From contig JAESUZ010000990.1 in the NCBI GenBank assembly GCA_017311185.1, positions 806,001 through 870,000 of the forward strand: DNA of 64,000 bases. Reading direction: 5' to 3'. The position numbers and the translations under genes were made by a program. The notes under the pieces are model-generated. The model did no database searches. It was not told where the DNA came from and worked only from the letters and a program-made list of their open reading frames with translations. The DNA comes from Proteles cristata cristata (lineage: Eukaryota; Chordata; Mammalia; Carnivora; Hyaenidae). Of this stretch, positions 55,785 through 64,000 are shown one piece after another (within the stretch, counting starts at the first letter, position 1; each line of letters starts with the position of its first letter).

Positions 55785-57774
55785 TTTTTTCTTTTTTTTT
55801 ACAAATACTTTATTGTCAAATTAGTTTCCACATAACACTCAGTGCTCATCCCCACAAGTGTCCACCTCCATGCCCATCCCTCCTTCCTCCCACATCCATC
55901 AGTCCTCAGTTTTTGTCAGCATTCAAGAGTCTCTCACAGTTTGCCTCTCTCCCTTTCCCCCACCATTTCCGCCCTTCTTCTCCCCCTTGGTCCTCTGTCA
56001 AGTTCCTCCTAATCCTCCTATACGTGCACACATATGATATTTGTCCTTCTCTGCCTGACTTATTTTGCTCAGTATAACACCCTCAAGGTCCATCCACGTT
56101 GCTACACATGGCCAGATTTCATTGTTTCTCATTGCCATGTAGTATTCCATGGTATAGATAAACCACATCTTCTTGATCCATTCATCTGTTGATGGACACT
56201 TAGGCTCTTTCCATGTTTTAGCTATTGTGGAGAGTGCTGCTATGAACATTGGGGTACATGTGCTCCTATGCATCAGCATTTCTGTATCCCTTGGGTAAAT
56301 TCCTAGCAGTGCTATTGCTGGGTCATAGGGGAGTTCTATTGTTAGTTTCCTGAGGAACCTCCACACTGTTTTCCAGAGGGGCTGTACCAGTTTACATTCC
56401 CACCAACAGTGTAGGAGGGTGCCCGTTTCTCCACATCCTCGTCAGCATCTAGAGTTCTCTGATTGCTCATTTTAGCCATTCTGACTGGCGTGAGGTGGTA
56501 TCTCAGTGTGGTTTTGATTTGTATTTCCCTGATGAGGAGCGATGCTGAGCATCGTTTCATGTGTCTGTTGGCCATCTGGATGTCCTCTTTGGAGATGTGT
56601 CTGTTCATATCTTCTGCCCATTTCTTCACTGGGTTGTTTGTTTCTCAGGCGTGTAGTTTGGTGAGTTCCTTATAGATTCTGGATATTAACCCTTTATCTG
56701 ATATGTCATTTGAAACTATCTTTTCCCATTCCGTTGGTTGCCTATTAATTTTCTGGGTTGTTTCCTTGGCTGTGCAGAAGCTTTTAATCTTGAGGAGGTC
56801 CCAACAGTTTATTTTGGCTCTTGATTCCCTTGCTTTTGGGGATGTGTCAAGTAAGAAGTTGCTGCGGTGGAGGTCAAGGAGGTTGTTTCCTGCTTTCTCC
56901 TCTAGGGTGTTGATAGTTTCCTGTCTCACGTTCAGGTCCTTTATCCATTTTGAGTTTATTTTTGTGCATGGTGTGAGAAAATGATCTAGTTTCATTCTTC
57001 TGCATGTTGCTGTCCAATTCTCCCAACACCATCTGTTAAAAAGGCTGTCTTTTTTCCATTGGATATTCTTTCCTGCTTTGTCAAAGATCAGTTGGCTGTA
57101 TACTTTTGGGTCCACTTCTGAGTTCTCAATTCTGTTCCATTGGTCTATGTGTCTGTTTTTGTGCCAATACCATACTGTCTTGATGATGACAGCTTTGGAG
57201 TAGAGGCTAAAGTCTGGGATGGTGACATACCTCCCGTTTTGGTTTCATTCTTCAATATTACTTTGGCTATTCGGGGTCTTTTGTGGTTCCATACAAATTT
57301 TTGGATAGTTCTAGTTTTGAGAAGTATGCTGGTGCAATTTTGATTGGAATTGCATTGAATGTGTAGATGGCTTTAGGTAGTAATGACATCTTAACTCTAT
57401 TTATTCTTCTTATCCATGAGCACGGAATGCTTTTCCATTTCTTTGTGTCTTCTTCAATTTCCTTCATAAGTTTTCTATTGTTTTCATCATACAGATCTCT
57501 TGTATTCTTGGTTAGGTTTATTCCAAGGTATTTTATGGTTTTGTGTGCAATTGTGAATGGGATCAGTTTCTTGATTTCTCTTTCTGTTGCTTCATTGTTG
57601 GTGTATAAAAATGCAACCGATTTCTGTACATTGATTTTGTACCCTGCAACTTGGCTGAATTCTTGGATCAGTTCTAGGAGGCTTCTGGTGGAGTCTGTCG
57701 GGTTTTCGACGTAGAGTATCATGTCATCTGCGAAGAGTGAAAGTTTGACTTCCTCTTTGCCAATTCTGATGCCT
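55785..57774 (-). mobile_element. 5'-truncated LINE-1 with perfect 17-bp target duplication
   Basis: ACAATAAAGTTATTTTC occurs at 55768-55784 and again at 57775-57791, fixing both ends of a 1.99-kb insertion. The 3' UTR and short tail (TTTTTTCTTTTTTTTTTAC) lie at the left and the truncated 5' end at 57774, inside the reverse-transcriptase domain. It is close to the copy at 7463-8925 in the shared part. The intact duplication points to a relatively recent insertion, though ORF2 is already broken. Confidence 0.98.
55996..57774 (-). pseudogene. LINE-1 ORF2 remnant with stop and frameshifts
   Basis: It starts within the reverse transcriptase just before the catalytic FADD motif (at about 57734-57723; YXDD-type box with the two aspartates), so the endonuclease and most palm motifs are gone. 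The frame shifts near 57300, has a TGA at 56645-56647 (the same codon as in the 7463 copy), and shifts again at about 56464, where ATGAGCAATCAG has lost one A relative to ATGAGCAAATCAG at 8243-8254. The natural stop is near 55998. The first 13 codons of the open frame beginning at 57815 are flanking DNA. Not functional. Confidence 0.93.
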
Positions 57775-57844
57775 ACAATAAAGTTATTTTCAAAGAGCTT
57801 ATATTTCATGCACAAACATCTTTTCTTTTCCTTCCTTTATTTTA

Positions 57845-58078
57845 AATTTTAGTTAGTTAACATATAGTGCGATATTGGTTTCAGGACCAGAATTTAGTGG
57901 TTCATAACGTATATAGAACACCCAGTGCTCATCACAATAAGTGCACTACTTAATATGCACCACACATCTAGCCTATCCCCTACCTGTCTCCCTCTATCAA
58001 CCCATAGTTTGTTCTCTATCATGATGACTCTCTTGTGGTTTGTTTTCCTCTCTTCTCTTTTTATCTCTTTTATGTAAG
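57845..58078 (-). mobile_element. LINE-1 3' UTR fragment, antisense, older subfamily
   Basis: TTAGTTAGTTAACATATAGTG (57849-57869), TTGGTTTCAGGACCAGAATTTAGTGGTTCAT (57874-57904), CACCCAGTGCTCATCACAATAAGTGC (57919) and AGTTTGTTCTCTATCATGATGACTCTC (58007) are the 3'-UTR wording of older carnivore L1s. It is independent of the neighbouring L1, which has a different UTR and its own target duplication. Confidence 0.9.
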
Positions 58079-58932
58079 CCATATGTCACAGTGAGATTCT
58101 AAGTACAGTCTTCTCTGGTTAGGCACTTTTTTTTTTAATCTCTATGTAAGTCTTTTGCTGAAACTAGTGACATAATTAAATTAATTATGACTTGAAGAAT
58201 TAGTCAACAAATGAGAATAGTGCCTGATATGGACCATGTATTGTGCTAGTTAACATGTAATTAATCACAGGAGACTACATATAGCATGAGGGATGGTGGC
58301 TCAAATTAGAACAAAAAAAAAATTGTCAATTATTTGTGAGCAGGAGGGTATTTTTTTCCCATTAGCATCAACTCTGGAAAAATCATTTCCCTGAAAAATT
58401 CAGGAACTGTAAACCCCATCCATTGGCCCAGAACTACAGCTATCAACACCTCATGTCTTAAGACCAGAAAAAGAGTAATAAGCAGATGCAGCAACAATTT
58501 CTAGCTGCCACTTTGAAAAGTGAACACAAATTGAAAACGTTAGCATACTTAATAATTGTTAATGAAAAATCAGAATCATGAGAGCTATCAGTACAAAACA
58601 TCTCTGGGAAATGAAGGAGGAATAGCAATTGAAGAAAGAGGGAGATTTCTCTACAATCAAATCTTAAAAAAATATATATCTGATAAGAACAAGGAGTAGA
58701 TGGGACAAGAAGAATAAAGAGGCCATATGTTGGTTGAAGAAGCTATCCTGTATGAAATTGTGTGGCTTTCAAAAGAGCATAGAGTCAATGGATTGCACAG
58801 GGCCAGAATAAGATGATGAGGACTGACCCCGGCTTAGATGCCAATCCTTGAGTCACATCTAATTAAAGCTTACAACAGAAATGAAGTGTACTAGTTTTAA
58901 ATTTGATATTTTTGATAAATACACATATACAC

Positions 58933-58963
<31 letters not shown>

Positions 58964-59182
58964 CTATATACACATCTATTTATACATACACACATATATA
59001 AACAAAATAAAAATTCTTAAGTTAAACAGGGAGATTGCATATTCTCACTTGATTGTGGGATTTTAGTAAAATTTGATGGATCCATTTTAAATTTTAAAAA
59101 TATCTACAAAAGCCAGTAGGTGGATGTTTGAACTGCGTATACTGGTTGAAGAAATTGCAGCAAAGGTTGTGGTATCCAGAAT
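58079..59182. other. Unassigned stretch with a (TA)n tract
   Basis: (TA)n runs at about 58938-58966. The rest shows no gene or named repeat. Confidence 0.4.
58938..58966. repeat. (TA)n microsatellite
   Basis: Clean TA dinucleotide run followed by CTATATACACATC. Confidence 0.95.
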
Positions 59183-59197
59183 GAAAAATCTAGTTAA

Positions 59198-59403
59198 GGG
59201 GCGCCTGGGTGGCTTAGTCGGTTAAGCGCCCGACTTTCGCTTAGGTCATGATCTCGCGGTTCGTGGGTTCGAGCCCCGCGTCGGGCTCTGTGCTGACTGC
59301 CAGCTCAGAGCCTGGAGCCTGTTTCAGTCTGTGACTCCCTCTCTCTCTGACCCTCCCCTGCTCACACTGTCTCTCTCTCTCTCCCAGAAATAAAAAAAAA
59401 AAA
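59198..59403 (+). mobile_element. Young, near-intact CAN-SINE, perfect 15-bp target duplication
   Basis: GAAAAATCTAGTTAA at 59183-59197 and 59404-59418. Complete head GGGGCGCCTGGGTGGCTTAG, CpG-rich A/B boxes, body with GCTGACTGCCAGCTCAGAGCC and a short AAATAAAAAAAAAAAA tail. Together with 21500 and 25425 it defines the best preserved subfamily in the window. Confidence 0.98.
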
Positions 59404-59467
59404 GAAAAATCTAGTTAATATTTCCATAATAAAACTTTTTTTTTCCTGTGTTTTGTATGTTATATCA

Positions 59468-59651
59468 GTGCTTCTTCAGTTGTGTCCCCACCAGCATTAG
59501 CATCATCTAGAAAACTGTCAGGCATACGAATATCAAGACCCCCTCCACTCCTACTGAATCAGAAATTATGTGGTCAGGTCTCAATAATCTAAGGTTTTAC
59601 ACACTCCTCAGTTGATTCTGATTCACAAGACAGTTGAGGATCACTGTCTGG
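59468..59651 (+). mobile_element. MER5A-type hAT-Charlie DNA transposon remnant
   Basis: Inverted ends CAGTGCTTCTTCAGTTG (59468) and GTTGAGGATCACTG (59633-59646) bracket a short non-coding body with MER5A wording: AGCATTAGCATCATCTAGAAAACTG and CTACTGAATCAGAAATTATGTGG. It is about 180 bp, the usual MER5A length. The expected 8-bp target duplication is not visible. Confidence 0.88.
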
Positions 59652-60268
59652 TACAATACTTTGGGGCATGCTAATGCCTAAAACTGTAAAAATGTTTGAA
59701 ACAAAACAAGCAACATCATATAAAGTCGCATGGAAAAATGCAACAGTAATTCTCCTTCATAATGCTCTAGTTCATGGCACTTCAGATATCTTGAAATCAA
59801 GGAACTGCTCCTCAGTACCCAGGGATTCTTAGGTTTTCCTCCAGAAAATTGTCGCTGGGAGTAGCTTTCATGAAATACCTCAAAGGTAACACCATGAAGA
59901 TTCATGACACATATCATGGATATTCCTTCTACTGAACAGAGAGCTGGGAAGACCACTTTGACAGAAAGGATGAATTTTCCACTCATGAGAATAGACATTA
60001 GGTCCTATTTTATCAGAATCTAGGCTAGGTTAATTTTCCATGTATTTGAGGACAAAGTGGCCAGTTGGAATGGACCTAGAGCCTGCAAGTTTCACGCAGT
60101 GGTTACTCCTCTCAACAGATTAACTGGATGACATCCAGGCTCAGATCTAATGTTTGGTTTCTTCAACTCCTTTCTTCATTCATTATCCCCTGTATCTATG
60201 ATATCTGTCAAATGCATTTATCACAAAAGCTGTTCATGGTCAGTGAAAAGCACCTTGATGACCCATTG
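59652..60268. other. Unassigned stretch
   Basis: No named repeat. The reverse frame of 106 codons at 59678-59998 has no recognisable domain. Confidence 0.4.
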
Positions 60269-60281
60269 AAATCAGGGCATT

Positions 60282-60497
60282 TTTTAAACGTTTTATTTAT
60301 TTTTGAGAAAGAGAGAGAGAGACAAAGGAAAAGTGGGAGAGGGACAGAGAGAGAGAGAGGGAGACACAGAATCAGAAGCAGACTACCGACTCTGGGCTGT
60401 CTGTACAGAGCCTGATGTGGGGCTCGAACTCACAGACCATGGGATCATGACCTGAGCTAAAGTCTCTACTCAACTGACTGAGCCACCCAGGTGCCCC
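60282..60497 (-). mobile_element. CAN-SINE, antisense
   Basis: Tail TTTTTTAAACGTTTTATTTATTTTTGAG; purine region with GAGAGAGAGAGAGG runs; head ending CCACCCAGGTGCCCC at 60497. Imperfect target duplication AAATCAGGGCATTTT (about 60270-60284) versus AAAACAGGAAATTTT (60501-60515). Confidence 0.94.
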
Positions 60498-60515
60498 AGA
60501 AAACAGGAAATTTTA

Positions 60516-60939
60516 ATGCACTGAGTCACTATGGGCAATAACAACAATGACACTCACAGAACATACTTCTACTTCTTGAATTACTAGAAGTACTCAGTCT
60601 TCACATAACACATTTGGCTTTTCAGCATGGACTCATTCTGCCCTTGTAGAAAGTCACTGTCATTCTAAAATAAGAAAAATCGTCATTGAATAAAGCAAAG
60701 GAGCAAGGAGGGCTGTATCAAAAGAGGATAGCTGTTCTCATTATGTTACAACGTGAAGAAAAACATATTATTAAATATAGTCACATAAATAACAGTGTGA
60801 AGAAGAAAGAAAATGGAAACAATAGACAAATATGCAGTCAATTATTACAGTATTCCAGACTTGAGGCATATGCGTCCTGAACGTGGCCATCATGAATCAA
60901 AATACAAAGGAAAAATTAAGTTGATTATGTTACTTATTT
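60516..60939. other. Unassigned stretch
   Basis: Nothing recognisable. Confidence 0.4.
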
Positions 60940-61110
60940 TCTAAGTGCCTATTATGTACCACACTGTGATGTCTGAATTTTCACATACATTCTCTTATGT
61001 ATTTCCCATAATGATTCTGTTTAGGTAAATATTACCCCTGTATGTGAAGACCAAACCAGGTTCATAAAAGTCAAGTAAAATGTAAATAGTTTTATCACAT
61101 GTTAGAACCA
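60940..61110 (+). mobile_element. MIR-type ancient SINE
   Basis: TCTAAGTGCCTATTATGTACCACACTGTGATGTCTGAATTTTCACATACATTCTC (60940-60995) follows the MIR core in order. It continues with TTTAGGTAAATATTACCCCTGTATGTGAAGACC (a diverged 'gtaggtattattatccccattttacagatgagg') and ends near TGTTAGAACC. Forward orientation. Confidence 0.8.
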
Positions 61111-62140
61111 GAAGATTTATTTATTTTTTAAATTTTTTCATTTGTTTCATAAAGGTAACCTGATTACAAAGACCATACTCTTTCTCTAAACCAGAGGTAA
61201 GCAAAAATTCCATAGACGGCTTGATAATAAATATTTGGGTTTTGTTAACTATATGGTCTTTGTGTTAGCAACCCAATTTTCTCCTTTTAATGTGAAAACA
61301 TATCTAGATAATATCCCAACAAATGAGTATGACTGTGATCCAACAACACATGATTTATAAAACAGGCTGTACGCCATATCTGACTCATGTAGCAAGTTCC
61401 CTACCTTTGCTTCAAACAATAATATAACATGCCTGGAGTACACACTGAAGTTGATTCTTCATCTAGATTTTGTCAGCAAGCTATGGCACTCCTTTTCCAG
61501 TTCTTAACTGATCACAGCTTCAACCTTACCCAGAGTATTGGTCACATGGATGAAACACTCAAGTTTTAAATTCAAGAGGTAACTATGAATACGATGGAGG
61601 ACAGCTTCACTGACATTCAGCATTGCTGGGAGCCGCACTGGACCCTGGCTGGAGCCGGTCTCCAACACAGCATTATGTTGATAAAAAAATTAAAAATAAA
61701 AAAAAACTGGAGGGGAAATCTTAAAGGGACATTATTATCAAGGATAATCAAAAAAGAAAAAGAATCAATAGCCAACTTACCAACAGAAATAGTGAAAGTA
61801 AGGAAACAATAGAATCAAATGTCTTAAATAAGAAAGAAAATATCTGTTAAACTATAATTTTATATGTACAGAGAAAATAATATTGAAAAGTGAAGTCAAA
61901 ATAAAGATGCAGCAAATATACATAAACTTAAGGAATCACTCAAATGCAAAATGTTACCAAAATATTGAGATGATATTTTTGAGTTGTTTGTTTTTAAAGC
62001 ATAGATGTGAACACATCAGGAAGCCAAACATGTAGATATCTTGGGAAGAACACCTGAGGCTTAGCCAGTGCAAGTTCTCCCTAAGGAGAATTCATGAAAG
62101 AATGTGTGGTTGAACCAGAAGACAGAATTGGGAGATTAAT
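61111..62140. other. Unassigned stretch
   Basis: A small GC-rich island (about 61618-61672, GGGAGCCGCACTGG...GGAGCCGGTCTCC) stands out in otherwise AT-rich DNA. It lies just upstream of an A-rich AAAAATTAAAAATAAAAAAAAA run, which could be the 3' end of a short retroposed fragment. No parent sequence recognised. Confidence 0.35.
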
Positions 62141-62154
62141 AAGAGATGAGGTCA

Positions 62155-62483
62155 TTTGTAGCAACATGGATGGAACTAGAGGGTGTTATGCTGAGTGAAA
62201 TAAGTCAGGAAGAGAAGGAGAGATACTATATGTTTGCATATATAGGTGGATTAGGAGGAACTTAACGGAGGACCATGGGGAAGAAGAACGGGAAAAAGAA
62301 GTTGGAAAAATAGGGAGAGGGAGGGAAGCAAACTATGAGAGACTCTTGAATACTGAGAACAAACTGAGGGCTGATGGGGGTGGGGGAGAAGGGAAGGGGG
62401 ATGATGGGCATGTAGGAGGGCACTCGTTGAGATGAGCACTGGGTGTTATAAGGAAACCAACTTGACAAGAAACTATTAAAAAA
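62155..62483 (+). mobile_element. Short 5'-truncated LINE-1 insertion, perfect 14-bp target duplication
   Basis: AAGAGATGAGGTCA at 62141-62154 and 62484-62497. The 329-bp insert starts in the last codons of ORF2 (GTAGCAACATGGATGGAACTAGAGG; stop TAA at 62263-62265) and runs through the G-rich 3' UTR to a short A tail. The UTR is the same type as at 8716-8925, so the same L1 subfamily made both. Confidence 0.97.
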
Positions 62484-62497
62484 AAGAGATGAGGTCA

Positions 62498-63673
62498 AAG
62501 GAATAATTTTGCCAGCAAAAAACCATGATATTTAACACAAGTGGTGTGGGAACCGAAAGGAGGGTTTGATCAAAGGGCTTATACAATTTAAATGGTGTTT
62601 TAAAGGAATTTTCCCTTATTATTGGAATTCAGTAAATTTTATGTTTTAAAACCTAGCATTGGGGTGAGTTTTAATTAGAATACACCCATACCTTCACATA
62701 CAAACACACTCATACAAACACATCCAGAACACACTACTTAATAGTTATGACTAGCAGATAAATTGACATGCAAATTTTTGTAATATCTGAAGTTTCTAGT
62801 TATTTTTATGCACATTGATCTATTTCCAGACAGGTTTTATTAACCTACTTTAACAAGGGAAAACTAAGAGTTTTAGTGTGATCTGTTAAAGACAGTTAAA
62901 ATAATGGAAGAGATAATAATACAATACCTGTCACGAATATAGCCTAATTCTATTTTTCCAAAGTCACGTTGCTATGCAGAAATATTGGTATATTGGTAAC
63001 ACTTTCAAGTATATTATGTAAGTTGGAAGAAATGAGAAAATGTATAGTCAGCTATATTTGGCTTTTCAAATCTGTGATTTTGAAGCCATTTATTCTTTAA
63101 TCACACAATAAGAATAGGAGAAAATTCGGATAGATGTGCCAATGTTTTTCACAATTAACAGTAAATTTAAGAAATTTTAGCAAAGACTGTTTGCATTATA
63201 ATTATACAAAAGATTAAAAAATCTCAAAACTGCTCTTTATTGTGTTTCAAAGAACACAACTGCATGTTAAAGAATTCTTAATTGTGTATTAAAGAATAAT
63301 AGACATTTATCAACATATTCAAATTCCAGAAGATGAAATTTAAAATTCTTCATTTGGGTATGTGTGTATTTATACAATAATATATATAATTATATATTAT
63401 TGAATGATTAAATGAATAAATGATAAACATAAAGGTACCATGATACCAGGGATTGGGATACATTTTCCGTACAGTCAGTTTTAAAATGTGTCTCACTCAT
63501 TCAGTTCTGCCTTTGTAGCACAAAGTATAAAATATGTGTAAATGAATTAAGTGGCTATGTTCTGAGATCACATGAGGTCGGGCACATTCAAGGTGGTATG
63601 GGCATAGACAAGTGGCTGTGTTCTAATATACATTTATTTACAAAAACAAATAGCAAATAAAACACAAAAACAG
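62498..63673. other. Unassigned AT-rich stretch
   Basis: 1.2 kb without a recognised gene or repeat. Short (TA)n at about 63381-63402. Confidence 0.4.
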
Positions 63674-64000
63674 AAGGATTCTTGGGTGGCTCAGTTGGTT
63701 AAGCATCTGACTCTTGATTTTTTTTAAATCTTTAATGTTTGAAAAGAGACAGAGTGAGCAGGGGAGGGTCAGAGAGAGAGGGAGACAAAGAATCCAAAGA
63801 CAGGCTCCAAGCTCTGAGCTAGCTGTCAGCACAGAGCCTGACACGGGACTTGAACCCATGGACCTGAGATCATGACCTGAGCGGAAGTCGGACGCATAAC
63901 CACCCAGATGCCCCTGACTCGTGATTTCAGCTCAGGTCATGATCTCACAGTTTCTGAGTTCAAGCCCAGCGTCAGGCTTCGTGCTACGGAGCCAGCTTGA
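63674..64000 (+). mobile_element. CAN-SINE split by a second SINE and cut by the window edge
   Basis: The head (AGGATTCTTGGGTGGCTCAGTTGGTTAAGCATCTGACTC region) runs 63674-63720. The body resumes at 63914 with TGACTCGTGATTTCAGCTCAGGTCATGATCTCAC and runs to the end of the window at GGAGCCAGCTTG. The gap is the antisense SINE below. Confidence 0.95.
63721..63913 (-). mobile_element. CAN-SINE, antisense, inserted into another CAN-SINE
   Basis: Target duplication CTGACTCTTGATTT (63707-63720) versus CTGACTCGTGATTT (63914-63927) lies inside the host SINE. The head is missing about 10 bp around the A box (GGACGCATAACCACCCAG instead of the usual ...TTAACCGACTGAGCCACCCAG). Confidence 0.96.

Noticed and set aside
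59678..59998. 106-codon reverse open frame
   Set aside because: No recognisable domain and no gene context.

Overview
This window is ordinary mammalian intergenic or intronic DNA, most likely from a carnivoran and probably a felid. The main evidence is about three dozen tRNA-derived SINEs of the carnivore CAN-SINE type. Each has a 'GCCTGGGTGGCTCAGT' tRNA-like head, a polypyrimidine stretch and an AATAAA/A-rich tail. The best preserved copies look like the felid SINEC_Fc group. LINE-1 fragments of carnivore type, ancient mammalian MLT1 LTRs, a Tigger1-type element, a MER5A-type element and MIR remnants support this. I see no protein-coding exon, no structural RNA gene, no CRISPR array and no bacterial or operon-like organisation. 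Family names come from recognising the sequence by eye, not from a database search.

Layout. 0-5 kb: MLT1C-like LTR, a retroviral-LTR-like block and four SINEs. 5-10 kb: a Tigger1-type DNA transposon remnant, SINEs, and a 1.5-kb 3' end of a LINE-1 with a broken ORF2. 10-16.5 kb: repeat-poor DNA, a compound TATC/CGAT microsatellite, an AT-rich palindromic tract, an antisense L1 3' end, a GATA microsatellite, and a 1-kb GC-richer block resembling an old processed pseudogene (unidentified). 19-26 kb: a dense SINE field, including four same-strand SINEs within 1.35 kb, interrupting an ancient LTR-like repeat. 26-36 kb: an MLT1C LTR, MIR-like and old L1 (reverse-strand ORF2 3' part, forward-strand ORF1-like) sequence heavily interrupted by SINEs, and a second copy of the ancient repeat seen near 21 kb. 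36-42 kb: a SINE, an unassigned 2.2-kb block, an antisense MLT1 LTR and one SINE. 42-50 kb: the most repeat-poor part. 50-55 kb: an old repeat with SINE, CA/GT microsatellites, L1 3' end, LTR-like tail, and a three-copy AT palindrome tandem. 55-64 kb: a 5'-truncated L1 with a perfect 17-bp target-site duplication, another L1 3' piece, a near-consensus young SINE, MER5A, MIR, a 329-bp L1 insertion with a 14-bp duplication, and nested SINEs at the right edge.

No host genes act together here. The only 'system' visible is retrotransposition. L1 encodes the reverse transcriptase and endonuclease, and the SINEs use the same machinery, which explains the A-rich tails and the 8-18 bp target-site duplications around most copies. 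All L1 copies here are truncated and their ORF2 remnants carry stops or frameshifts, so none can supply the enzymes itself.

The points most worth checking are: a subfamily of near-intact, CpG-rich SINEs likely to be recent and perhaps polymorphic; an identical in-frame ORF2 stop in two independent L1 copies; the unidentified pseudogene-like block at 15.2-16.3 kb; and the unassigned block beside the antisense MLT1 LTR. I found no convincing undescribed biological system.
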